A stretch of 44,209 nt of DNA from Phaeodactylibacter sp. (lineage in GTDB: Bacteria > Bacteroidota > Bacteroidia > Chitinophagales > Saprospiraceae). Shown one piece after another: positions 8,620-17,287 of the stretch (position 1 is the stretch's first letter; every line of letters begins with the position of its first letter). The DNA lies in NCBI GenBank assembly GCA_024102975.1, contig JAGFJD010000226.1, forward strand, positions 1 to 44,209, given 5' to 3'. The notes beneath the pieces were generated by a model that searched no databases, was not told where the DNA came from, and saw nothing but the letters and a program-made list of their open reading frames with translations. Both the position numbers and the translations under genes were made by a program.

Positions 8620-9186
8620 TCACTCCGTCACCAGATACCTCAGGTTGTGCGCCGGATAGAAAATGGCGCTTTCGAACAAGCTGCTGTTGACGATGGCCGA
8701 GGCGGGCACGATGGTGCCGTCGGTCAGCGTCAGGTCGCTTTCGATGAACAGGTAGCTGTTGTTCGGCAGGTCTGCCGCGTTGATCCCGAGAGCAGAAAGG
8801 ATGCTGGTCAGGGGAATGGAAATGGAAGCCCGCGGGTATCTGCCGGAGCCGGCCTTGAATTCGCTTCCAGCCACCGTAACCAGAGGCTTGCGTTCGCCAT
8901 TCTCGGTGGCGCGGGCAAAAATATCCACCTGGGTCAGGCTATTGATGTCATCCGACAGGAAATCGGCGTCAAATTCGAAAGTCTCCGCCGAAAGGTTGCC
9001 GCTCTTGCTGAAGCGGTCGACCGATCCGAGGAAGGTCCGGTCGTTGAGGTTGTCAACCGCTTGCCCGCGCAGGGCGATAATCGAAGCTTTCGTGAGGTTC
9101 TGGAGCTGAAACGGATCGAGGTCCGGGTCTTCGCACGCCGTCAGCAGGAAGAGAGAACTCAATATGATGAAAGTGAATTTATTCAT
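8620..9186 (-). CDS. Small surface lipoprotein of the susCD operon
   Basis: A 188-residue protein with a lipoprotein signal: MNKFTFIILSSLFLLTAC with the lipid-bearing Cys18 in LTAC, followed by an acidic EDPDLDPF stretch of the kind seen on exported Bacteroidota lipoproteins. The upstream in-frame extension is discarded because the signal peptide begins at the ATG at 9186. The rest looks like a beta-rich domain; no family recognised. It is the third gene of the susC-susD transcript, about 90 bp after susD, and before the terminator. By position it may be an accessory surface binding protein for the nutrient taken up by SusCD. Confidence 0.82.
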   Translation of the reverse strand: MNKFTFIILSSLFLLTACEDPDLDPFQLQNLTKASIIALRGQAVDNLNDRTFLGSVDRFSKSGNLSAETFEFDADFLSDDINSLTQVDIFARATENGERKPLVTVAGSEFKAGSGRYPRASISIPLTSILSALGINAADLPNNSYLFIESDLTLTDGTIVPASAIVNSSLFESAIFYPAHNLRYLVTE

Positions 9187-9240
9187 AGTCGTTGGATTTT
9201 TGCCGATGGCCCAATGGAGCAATGGAAAAGCAGCTGTGCA

Positions 9241-9279
9241 TGCATTCATTCCATCGTTCCATCATTCCATCATTCATTT
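9241..9279. repeat. ATTCCATC-type short tandem repeat
   Basis: Between susD and the lipoprotein gene the plus strand runs through four degenerate copies of (AT)TCCATC / ATTCATT. The same word family recurs at 20165-20180 and 21226-21250, next to the inverted repeats around the GT2 gene. Confidence 0.55.
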
Positions 9280-10942
9280 ATTTAATAAAATCATCCGGGT
9301 TGTTGTCCCAGAACACTTTGTTGACCGTCGAGTTGGACTTCTGGGTAACGTTGCTGTTCAGGTTGACGAAGTCGGCCGGATAGATCAGCGACCGCAGGAA
9401 GCTGCCGGCGGTGGCGGCGCGCATCGGCTGCATATCCGACGGTTTGCCGGTGCGGCGGTAGAGGTTGTAGGCCTCGACGCCGTTGCCCCACAGGGCGATG
9501 TAGTATTCCTTCATCAACACGTCGAGCCTGGCATCGGTGGAGCCGGCGGCATCCCAGAGCGCCTCAACAGCGGCGATGTAGGCGTCGGTAGAGGGTTCCA
9601 GCCCGGCGGGCAGGCTTTGCCCTTTGGAGTTGGCAAAACTGCGGACCCGGTTGATGGATTTGTTGACGGCGCCGATCATCAGCGTTTTCGGGTCGCCATC
9701 CGTGCCCAATAGGAGGGCGGCTTCCGCTTTGACAAAATCGGTGAAGTAAGCCATCCAGATGGGTTCGATGCCGGCGCCGTTGGCGCCCTGGCCCTGGCGG
9801 GTGGTCCCGGCATAATCGTCGTTTCCGTCATTGAGGTCAATCCGGCCGCCACAGGGATAAACACCTACAGTGGTCCTGGCGTCGTCATCCGGCGGTATGC
9901 CGTCGTTGTTGCCGTGGTCGCGGCCAAAGAAGCCGGGGTCAAACGCGCACCAGGCCTGATCCTGGCTGTAGTGGCTGGGCCTCGGGCTGATGATGCAGGG
10001 GATGGACTCGGGCTCGTCTGCCAGCGCTTTGTCGATACTGCCTACCTGGCGGTAGAAATAATAACGCCAGCGGGGATCCTGCACGCCTTTCTGCTCATAG
10101 CACACCAGCATATAGTAGTTGCTCATGTACTCTGCTACTTCGCCTGAAGGCTGATACATATTGCGGTACCAGGGGTGGCGGGAACGGGCAGGCACATCGG
10201 CGCTGCCATATTTGTAGGTGAACTCTTCTTCGTCCGAGTCGATCAGGTCGGCGCCCAGCAGCTTGGTAATTTCACCTCTGGCGCCCGACTCGTTGGTGAG
10301 GCTCAGGTTCAGGTATGCTTTCAGCTTGAGGGTATTGGCCAGAGCGGCCCACTTGGCCGTGCTGCCGCCGTAAAAGATGTCGCGGGCCAGAGCCTGCGCG
10401 CCCGGTTGGCCGAGGTCGGAAATGCCGTCGTCCAGCAGGTTGATGGCTGTCTGATAGACCTCGGCATCGTCGTCAACTTTAGGGTTGAAAATCCCTTCCT
10501 CGCCCCGGAGGGCTTCGGAATAGGGAACATCCCCGAATAAGTCGACCAGGGTCATCAGGACGTATGCCTTCAGTATTTTGGCCGTGCCGGCGTGAATGGT
10601 GAAAGTGGTGCCCTCCGTTTGTTCCAGCAGGGTCTCGATCTGGATGAGGACATCCTGGTAGCCCCGGTTCCAGATGTCGTTATGGTCCTGTGCCTGATAG
10701 GCTCGTTCGTAGACATCGCCGCCGGTCAGGGCCATCATGCGCGACAATTCCATGGCGGGGATGTTGGCCTCGGCAAAGAAATCTCCGAAGTCGGCCTGGA
10801 TTTTATTTATCAACAAGTTGACGTCGAGGTTGTCGACGCTGACGTTGTTGGGGTTGTCCAGGTTGGCGTCCAGGTCGGTCAGGTCACAGGCGGAGGCGAA
10901 GAACAACAACCCGGCCAGGAAAAATTTAGATATATATTTCAT
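9278..10942 (-). CDS. SusD/RagB-family nutrient-binding outer membrane lipoprotein
   Basis: A 554-residue lipoprotein (MKYISKFFLAGLLFFASAC, lipid-bearing Cys19) that forms the lid on the SusC channel at the cell surface. The helical N-terminal region has the SusD-like pattern: GTAKILKAYVLMTLVDLFGDVPYSEAL is in family style, as are the C-terminal EYYIALWGNGVEAYNLYRRT and RLIYPA-like segments. The type resembles the SusD-like_2 subfamily. It starts 19 bp after the susC stop and must be co-transcribed with it. No glycoside hydrolase or peptidase lies nearby, so the substrate cannot be read from context; peptides or glycans are both possible. Confidence 0.93.
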   Translation of the reverse strand: MKYISKFFLAGLLFFASACDLTDLDANLDNPNNVSVDNLDVNLLINKIQADFGDFFAEANIPAMELSRMMALTGGDVYERAYQAQDHNDIWNRGYQDVLIQIETLLEQTEGTTFTIHAGTAKILKAYVLMTLVDLFGDVPYSEALRGEEGIFNPKVDDDAEVYQTAINLLDDGISDLGQPGAQALARDIFYGGSTAKWAALANTLKLKAYLNLSLTNESGARGEITKLLGADLIDSDEEEFTYKYGSADVPARSRHPWYRNMYQPSGEVAEYMSNYYMLVCYEQKGVQDPRWRYYFYRQVGSIDKALADEPESIPCIISPRPSHYSQDQAWCAFDPGFFGRDHGNNDGIPPDDDARTTVGVYPCGGRIDLNDGNDDYAGTTRQGQGANGAGIEPIWMAYFTDFVKAEAALLLGTDGDPKTLMIGAVNKSINRVRSFANSKGQSLPAGLEPSTDAYIAAVEALWDAAGSTDARLDVLMKEYYIALWGNGVEAYNLYRRTGKPSDMQPMRAATAGSFLRSLIYPADFVNLNSNVTQKSNSTVNKVFWDNNPDDFIK

Positions 10943-10961
10943 ATTAGAAGTAGTCTTTTAG

Positions 10962-13900
10962 TTAGAAAGTAACTTTTATGTTGGCGCCCATCCGGCGGGC
11001 AGACGGCCCTCCCAGGAAGTCGAAGCCGAAGCCGTTGTCCGTCCCGAAAGCAGTGCGGTCGGGGTCGACTCTGGAGTACTTCGGCGTGTTGACAGCGCGG
11101 AACCAGAGGTTGTTGCCAATCAGGGAGAGGCTGACGCCTTCCACGAAGGTGTTCTTCAGCAGGCTCTTCGGCAGCGAATAGCTCAGGGCCACTTCGCGCA
11201 GGCGCACCCGGGTGGCGTCGAAGATGCCGACATCGTCCGGGCCGCCGCCGATGATGGTGTTGCCGAAGAAGACGCCGGAGGCGGGCATCGGGATGTTGTT
11301 GGGCTCGCCGGTTTCTTCGAGGACACCAGGCAGGATGACCGGCAGTTCCGGGTTAAAGCTCTCCAGTTCCTTGGCCACGCCCCGGCCGACCAGCGTGCCG
11401 GCGGAGTAGGAGAAGATCTGGCCTCCGTCGACATAATCGATCTGGGCGCTCAGGGTAATGCCCTTGAAGGTGATGTCGGTGAAACCGGACAGCATGTAGT
11501 TCGGGTTGGGGTCTCCGATGATCTCGATGCCGGAGGTCTGCTTGTAGTCGCCGTTCGGGGTGATCAGCGCATCGCCGTTTTCGTTGCGGACCGTAGCGAT
11601 CCCCTTGATCACGCCAAAAGGTTCGCCTTCGATGGCGAAGTTGCCCAGGTTGGTGAAGCCGCTGATGAGGATTTCTTCTGAGCCTTCGGGCAGCTCTTCC
11701 ACCAGGGAGACGTTCCGGGTGAAGTTGGCGCGCAGGTTCCAGACAAAGTCGGTCGTCAGTACCGGGGTGAGGTTCAGCCCGATCTCGACGCCTTTGTTGG
11801 AGATGGTGCCGGCATTGATAAAGGTGCTGGTGAAACCGGTAGCGGGATCCAGGGGCCGTTCGATGATCTGGTCCTTGGCCGTGCGGTCGTAGTACGAAAA
11901 GTCGAGGCCGACGCGGTTGCGGAACAGGCGCAGGTCAAGGCCGGCTTCTAACTCGTTCTGCAATTCCGGGCGCAGGTCGGCATTGGCCAGCAGGGTGGGC
12001 AGGCTCAGGGAGATCACGTTGCCCAGGTCGTCCACCATGGCGTTGGAGTTCAACGTCAGGAAGGGCCGGGTGCGGTAGGGCGTGGCGAAGTTGGCCGAAG
12101 AGCCGTAGCCAAGGCGCACCTTGAGGAAGCTCAGCACTTCGGATTGCAGGCCGGAGAAGGCCTCGGTCGGGATAAAGGAAATGCTGGCGCCCGGGTAGAG
12201 CTGGCTGCGGTTTTCCTTTTCGTGAGAAGAGGCCCAGTCATTGCGGCCCTGCAGGTTGACGTAGAGGAAGTTGCGGTAGCCGAAGGTGACGTCGGCAAAG
12301 GCGCCCAGCAGGATGCGGCGCTCGAAGAAGTCCATGTCTGTACCGCGTAGGGTGCGGTCGTTGTTGTCGATGAAGTTGCGGTGGTTGAGCAGGCCGAACA
12401 CCACCTGGTTGGTGCTTTCCAGCCCTTCCTGCTCGTAAGTGTCCTGGCGGGCATTGACGCCGATGTTGGCCGTGAAGTCGATGTCGGCTGTGATGTTCTT
12501 GCCTGCCGAAAGGATGACGGAATGGTCATAAATGGTATTGACCCCGGTAGTGGTCCGGTACAGGCCGGTAGCGAAGGTGGACACGGCAGCCGGGAAACCT
12601 CTTGCTCCCCGGTTGACATAGTATTCCTGGTTTTCCGTGTAAGAGTCGATGCCCAGGCGGTAGCTGGCTTTCAGCCAGTCCAGGATGTCATAACTGGCAG
12701 ACATGACGCTCATGAAGCGGTCCGTGAAAGAATTCTGGCCGGAGTTTTCCAGCAGCCAGCGCGGGTTGGTGATGTCGTTCCCGTTGCGGTAGTAAATGGG
12801 CGCGCCGGTAATGGGGTGTTTGTAGGGCCATCCCATGAGGTCGATGTTTCGGGGGACGTAGAACAGGTTGGCAAAGACCGAAGGGCCCCCCGCCGAGTTG
12901 CTGCCCAGGCCGGCGCCGACCGCCGGCGTTTTGAAATCGGTCTTGATGATGTTGAAGTTGCCGGTTACGGTGATCCGGTCGGTCAGGTTGGCAATGCCGC
13001 CGATGCTGAAGTTGTTGCGCTCCAGGTTGTTATTGGCTATGTAGCCCTCTTCGTCGGTATGGCTGAAGCTGACGTTGAAGCTGCCGATGTCGCCGCTGAC
13101 CCCGGCGTTGACCGAGGTGGTGGCGGAGTGGCCGGTCTGGAAGAAATCCTTTATGTTGTTGGGGTATGCCTCCGGAATGTAACCTTCCGCCATCGCAAAC
13201 TCCGGGAATTCCGGAAACAGGTTGCGGTGCTCGTAGTATGGATGGCGCGGGTTGTTGGGAGGTACCTGTCCGGTGAACAGGGATCCCCAGTTGGAGAAAA
13301 ACTCGCCGTAGTCGCCGTCGAAACCATTGGCCCACTTGTTCTGGTATTCCGGCACGAAGGCCTCCACCATGTGGTAGGACTGGCTGACCGAAGCGGTGAA
13401 GCGTTTACTGGCGCCGGCGCCGGTCTTGGTGGTGATCAGGATCACGCCGTTGCGGCCCTGCGAACCGTAGAGCGTGGTGGCGCTCAGCCCCCGCAGGATG
13501 CTGATGCTCTCGATGTTGTTCGGATCGATGTCCAGGTTGCGGGTGGGCGTTACGTTGCCGTCCTCAAAATCATTGTTCTCGTTGGCGTTGGTATTGATGG
13601 GCACGCCATCGACTACCCAAAGCGGTTGCGAGTTGCCCGAAATGGTGCTGGTGCCGCGGATGTTGATCTTGGTGCCCGAGCCGGCCAGGCCGGATGCATT
13701 GATGATGTTGACGCCCGGCGACCGGCCGATCAGCGCCCGGGCGACATCCGTCTCTGGTTTTTCGGCAATTTCTTTGGCGTCGACCACCGTGGCGGCATAA
13801 CCCAGCGCTTTTTTGTCGCGCTTGATGCCCAGGGCGGTGACCACCACCTCGTTCAGCGCCACCCCTTCGCTCATGACGATGTCGACCACGCTGTTGGCGC

Positions 13901-14150
13901 CAATCGGAATTTCCTGGCTCTGAAAGCCGGTGTAACTGACCTGAAGGATTTCCCCGCCTTCGGGTACTTCCAGAGAATAATTGCCGTCCACATCAGATAC
14001 AGTGCCCGAGGTGGTACCTTTGACCAGAATGCTGGCGCCGATCAGAGGCTGGCCTTGCTGGTCGGTTACCGTCCCGGTCACCGTGCGCTGAGCTAACGCA
14101 AAGCTCGCCGTGAACAGCAACAGCGAAAAAACTAGTGAGCATTTTTTCAT
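10962..14150 (-). CDS. SusC/RagA-family TonB-linked outer membrane transporter
   Basis: A 1062-residue transporter with a signal peptide starting MKKCSLVFSLLLFTASFALA, a carboxypeptidase-regulatory-like domain (RTVTGTVTDQQGQPLIGASI, about 22-100), a plug with the SusC signature words GVNIINASGLAGSG, NIRGTST and LWVVDGVPI, and a large C-terminal beta-barrel ending in an aromatic-rich strand (KVTF). It imports the nutrient handed over by the SusD partner, powered by TonB-ExbBD. A longer frame runs upstream to 14486, but the start at 14150 is chosen because the signal peptide begins there. First gene of the susC-susD-lipoprotein operon. Confidence 0.95.
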   Translation of the reverse strand: MKKCSLVFSLLLFTASFALAQRTVTGTVTDQQGQPLIGASILVKGTTSGTVSDVDGNYSLEVPEGGEILQVSYTGFQSQEIPIGANSVVDIVMSEGVALNEVVVTALGIKRDKKALGYAATVVDAKEIAEKPETDVARALIGRSPGVNIINASGLAGSGTKINIRGTSTISGNSQPLWVVDGVPINTNANENNDFEDGNVTPTRNLDIDPNNIESISILRGLSATTLYGSQGRNGVILITTKTGAGASKRFTASVSQSYHMVEAFVPEYQNKWANGFDGDYGEFFSNWGSLFTGQVPPNNPRHPYYEHRNLFPEFPEFAMAEGYIPEAYPNNIKDFFQTGHSATTSVNAGVSGDIGSFNVSFSHTDEEGYIANNNLERNNFSIGGIANLTDRITVTGNFNIIKTDFKTPAVGAGLGSNSAGGPSVFANLFYVPRNIDLMGWPYKHPITGAPIYYRNGNDITNPRWLLENSGQNSFTDRFMSVMSASYDILDWLKASYRLGIDSYTENQEYYVNRGARGFPAAVSTFATGLYRTTTGVNTIYDHSVILSAGKNITADIDFTANIGVNARQDTYEQEGLESTNQVVFGLLNHRNFIDNNDRTLRGTDMDFFERRILLGAFADVTFGYRNFLYVNLQGRNDWASSHEKENRSQLYPGASISFIPTEAFSGLQSEVLSFLKVRLGYGSSANFATPYRTRPFLTLNSNAMVDDLGNVISLSLPTLLANADLRPELQNELEAGLDLRLFRNRVGLDFSYYDRTAKDQIIERPLDPATGFTSTFINAGTISNKGVEIGLNLTPVLTTDFVWNLRANFTRNVSLVEELPEGSEEILISGFTNLGNFAIEGEPFGVIKGIATVRNENGDALITPNGDYKQTSGIEIIGDPNPNYMLSGFTDITFKGITLSAQIDYVDGGQIFSYSAGTLVGRGVAKELESFNPELPVILPGVLEETGEPNNIPMPASGVFFGNTIIGGGPDDVGIFDATRVRLREVALSYSLPKSLLKNTFVEGVSLSLIGNNLWFRAVNTPKYSRVDPDRTAFGTDNGFGFDFLGGPSARRMGANIKVTF

Positions 14151-14886
14151 ACTAATCGCAATTTGATGTTCAAAAAATGTGAAATATTGCCCGGTCGGGC
14201 ATAACAATACCATGTATACCTGCCGCTGGTTAGGCCTGTATCCATAGTTTGATGATAGATCGACGTGAAGACCGAAGATACTTTGGAGCTCCTGATTGTT
14301 CTTGTATGCTATTGGGCCCGATAAAATTTTGACACAACAAACATTGTTTTCCACAGGGAACCCAGCCCCGGGAAAAGAAAACCAGACAGGCAACCATGCC
14401 ATGCAGCTGGTATGCACTCCTGACATGAGGTTGCGCACAACAACCTGTTTGCTTCTCCGTAGAAACATGAAAAGCCGCAGAAGCATAAAAAGCCTTGTGT
14501 TTCAGAAAATATACAGTCGGGGCAGGAAAATACTATCAGACACCCTACATGCTGCCGCCTAAGCCCTTTGTTAAGAAGCTGGATTCAGCGGGCAGAGACA
14601 TGCTTCACCTTTTTCCTGTAGTTAGGATCGTACTGCTAAAGACGCTTTACAAAACAGTTTAAACAGGCGAAATCAACTGCATTTTAAGGTTAAAAAGAAA
14701 GAAATAACATGCTAATATAGCTTTGATTCTACAAATCAAAATAGTTTTTTTAATTTTTTTTGAAAAATCAGGGAAAAAAACGCTTCCCGAGGCTCGTTAT
14801 TTATTCCGGCTCATGCTTTTATCTATTGCAAATACGGCAATTACGCCCAAAATCTTACCTTTGCCGGAATAGCAAGCCGACGTATT
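14151..14886. other. Divergent intergenic region between susC and the GT-C-like gene
   Basis: About 735 bp without a credible gene. Near the susC side there is a small GC palindrome (GCCCGGTCGGGC, about 14198-14209) in the expected leader or promoter region, possibly a regulator site. The middle part (14500-14800) becomes AT-rich with T tracts. A TAnnTTTG box for the plus-strand gene is listed separately. No RNA gene recognised. Confidence 0.6.
14856..14863 (+). promoter_or_regulatory. Candidate -7 box TACCTTTG
   Basis: TACCTTTG matches the Bacteroidota -7 consensus TAnnTTTG and lies 23 bp before the GTG start at 14887, leaving a very short leader. No good -33 TTTG at the usual spacing was seen. 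Confidence 0.42.
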
Positions 14887-17232
14887 GTGAGCATAAACGA
14901 ACAGCCATTCGATGTTGCCTTCTTTTCCCGCGAATCCGGGGGCGCCATGGTCATCCTGGCCCTGATGGCCGTCCTGCTCTGGGCCCGGTTTCCCGATTTT
15001 TTCGAATATCCCAACAGCCGGGTGATCGAGCCTTACGGGGACGGGTACAAGGTGTATGCCGTCATGGAGTATCACGCCCGCTACGACACTTCCTGCACCT
15101 ACTACCAGGGGATGAACTACCCGTACGGCGAACACGTGATCCCGGCAGACGCCCAGCCGCTGATCTCCAATGCGATAAAATTCATCAGCACCCATTTTGT
15201 TGATATCACGGGCTATACCCGAGGCATCCTCCACTTCAGCCTGCTGCTGTCCATCCTCTTATGCGCTTTGTTTTTGTTTCGGATTTTCTTCCGGCTCGAT
15301 ATGCCGGTTTGGTGGGCGGTGGCCGTGGCGGTGGGCGTGACTTTTTTATCTCCCCAACTGCACCGTTTGGTTTCCCACTACGGCTTGTCCCACGCTTCGG
15401 CTTTGGCCATGGTGCTTTATTTATTGCTGCGGCTGGATGAAAATAAGAGCTGGCGGGCGAGCGCCTGGATCGCCCTGGTTGTCCTTTGCTTTTCCATGCT
15501 TCATTTTTACTTTTTTGCGATACTGGCGTTTTTCCTGTCGTTTTATTTCCTGGCCAGTTTTCTGTGGCGCCCGCGCTGGCGGAAAATCCCCCGATATGCG
15601 TTTCACTACAGCATACAGGTCCTGCTGCCGCTGGCGTTTTTCTACCTCTGGATGTACCATGGGGACCCGGCAGAGGACCGGACCGGCCAACCCTGGGGCT
15701 TTTTTGTGTTTCACTCTATCTGGGAAGGGGTGTTCACCTCTCTTTACCAGCCACATTTTCAATGGGTGGACGAGCAGGTGATCAAGATTGAGTCGGTGCA
15801 GTATGAGGGGACGGCCTATATCGGCCTGGTAGCGGCCCTTGGGAGCCTGTTTTTGCTGGTGCGCTGGATGGCCGGCCTTTTCCGGCGCCCCATCGTCCGG
15901 GCGGGCGGCGCCCACAATGGTTACCTGAACAAAATCTTCTGGGCGGCCCTGATCCTCTTGTTGTTCTCTTTTGGCTACCCCTTCACCATCCCCGGCCTGG
16001 AGTGGCTGCTGGATTATGCCGGGCCGGTGCGGCAGTTCCGCTCCGTGGGCCGGTTCAACTGGGCCTTCTACTACGTGATCAACATCATCGTTTTTGCGGA
16101 ACTCTGGTCCTGGGCAAAAGGGAAACCCTGGCGCACAGGCATCGCCGTGGCGGCCCTGGCGCTGTTGTGGTTCGAAGCCTGGAACAGCATCAACGCCGTG
16201 AAGATCGACCTGGATGAGGTGCCGGAATTGCAGCCGGGAAACCGCTATTCGGAGATCGAAGGCATCAACTACAACGAGTTTCAAGCCATCCTCACCGTCC
16301 CCTACTTTAATGTCGGCTCGGATAACATCTGGTTCCACGGGGAAGGAGAGATCGTTCCCCGTTCCCTGGCCCTGTCTACACAAACGGGCCTTCCCACTAC
16401 CAGCGCTATGCTGACCCGGACGCCGCTGGGCCAGACCCTCCGGCAGGTGCAGCTCATCCTGGAACCCTACCGCCGGCCGGCCATCCTGGACGACTTTCCC
16501 AATGACAAACCCTTGTTGCTCATGCTGGCCAATTACCAGTACGACCAGCAGAAAGGGCGCTACCAGCATCTGGTGGAGGGCACCCAGTTGTTGTACGAAA
16601 CGCCCGCCTACCGCCTCTTTCGGCTGCCCCTGGGCCTGTTTGAAGAACGCATCGGGGCCCGGGTTCGGGAGATCGTCCACACGCTGGACACGGATACGCT
16701 CTCCCTTTTTTCTCATGGGGCCTTTCTCTCGCGGGACAGCAACCGTACATTTTTCTACGAATCGTTCGACAGCCTGGCCGCCGGCCAATACTACAGGGGC
16801 GGCGGGGCAAAAAGGGGGGCGGCCGGAGACGGCGTCGTGGTTTTCGACGGCGCTATCCCCGGCCAGGCAGCGCAGGGCTGGTACACCTTTTCCGTCTGGA
16901 TGTACCTCGGCGAAGACCTGCGCGCCCGCTCTGAAGCCCAGATCCTGGAGTACCTGCCCGAAGGAGAACAGGAGGTTTTCCAGCAAAGGTTCCACGTCTA
17001 CGGGCACGTGCAGGCGCTGGATGACAACGGATGGGGCCTGCTGGAATTCCGCTTTATTCCGCAACGGGCGGACTCCCGCATCCGCTTTGCCATCCGCAAT
17101 GAAGAACTGAACGGCAAACCGTTATACCTGGATGAACTGCTCATCCGCCAGGAAATAGACCAAGTGTACCAGCGGGGAGCGGGTTTTGTCTGGATGAATA
17201 ACCGATGGTTTCCGCTGGAAGGGGTTGATTGA
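14887..17232 (+). CDS. Polytopic GT-C-like membrane protein, putative glycosyltransferase
   Basis: A 781-residue inner membrane protein with about eleven hydrophobic helices in the first 440 residues and a soluble C-terminal part of about 330 residues. The first extracytoplasmic loop carries acidic residues (IEPYGDGYK, DTSCTYYQGMNYPYGE), as in GT-C-fold enzymes that use lipid-linked sugars, and the overall shape fits that class. I do not recognise a named family, so the enzymatic role is inference. The start is a GTG; the next in-frame ATG is at 14947 and would still keep the first helix. The stop lies in a short GTTGATTG tandem repeat. The pseudo-dihydroorotase gene begins 55 bp downstream on the same strand, and a GT2 glycosyltransferase lies 3 kb on, suggesting a role in envelope glycans. 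Confidence 0.7.
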   Translation: MSINEQPFDVAFFSRESGGAMVILALMAVLLWARFPDFFEYPNSRVIEPYGDGYKVYAVMEYHARYDTSCTYYQGMNYPYGEHVIPADAQPLISNAIKFISTHFVDITGYTRGILHFSLLLSILLCALFLFRIFFRLDMPVWWAVAVAVGVTFLSPQLHRLVSHYGLSHASALAMVLYLLLRLDENKSWRASAWIALVVLCFSMLHFYFFAILAFFLSFYFLASFLWRPRWRKIPRYAFHYSIQVLLPLAFFYLWMYHGDPAEDRTGQPWGFFVFHSIWEGVFTSLYQPHFQWVDEQVIKIESVQYEGTAYIGLVAALGSLFLLVRWMAGLFRRPIVRAGGAHNGYLNKIFWAALILLLFSFGYPFTIPGLEWLLDYAGPVRQFRSVGRFNWAFYYVINIIVFAELWSWAKGKPWRTGIAVAALALLWFEAWNSINAVKIDLDEVPELQPGNRYSEIEGINYNEFQAILTVPYFNVGSDNIWFHGEGEIVPRSLALSTQTGLPTTSAMLTRTPLGQTLRQVQLILEPYRRPAILDDFPNDKPLLLMLANYQYDQQKGRYQHLVEGTQLLYETPAYRLFRLPLGLFEERIGARVREIVHTLDTDTLSLFSHGAFLSRDSNRTFFYESFDSLAAGQYYRGGGAKRGAAGDGVVVFDGAIPGQAAQGWYTFSVWMYLGEDLRARSEAQILEYLPEGEQEVFQQRFHVYGHVQALDDNGWGLLEFRFIPQRADSRIRFAIRNEELNGKPLYLDELLIRQEIDQVYQRGAGFVWMNNRWFPLEGVD

Positions 17233-17250
17233 GTTGATTGGGTTGATTTA
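17224..17250. repeat. GTTGATT(G) tandem repeat spanning a stop codon
   Basis: Three copies of GTTGATT with 2-bp spacers; the first contains the last codons (G-V-D) and TGA stop of the GT-C-like gene. Confidence 0.7.
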
Positions 17251-17287
17251 AGCCGGCCAACTGCCGATTTTTGTGAAAACCTGTTAT

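Noticed and set aside
12381..14096. Long plus-strand open frame of over 500 codons opposite susC
   Set aside because: Shadow of the susC reading frame in GC-rich DNA; its translation has no recognisable domain.
14151..14486. N-terminal extension of SusC
   Set aside because: A normal signal peptide starts at 14150; the extra 112 codons have no function-like sequence and cover the promoter region.
14722..14750. AT-rich hairpin followed by T tracts as a terminator
   Set aside because: The stem is only 7 A/T-rich pairs and no plus-strand gene lies upstream for it to end.
15421..17064. Long minus-strand open frame opposite the GT-C-like gene
   Set aside because: Translation is compositionally odd with no family motif, while the plus frame has regular membrane helices.
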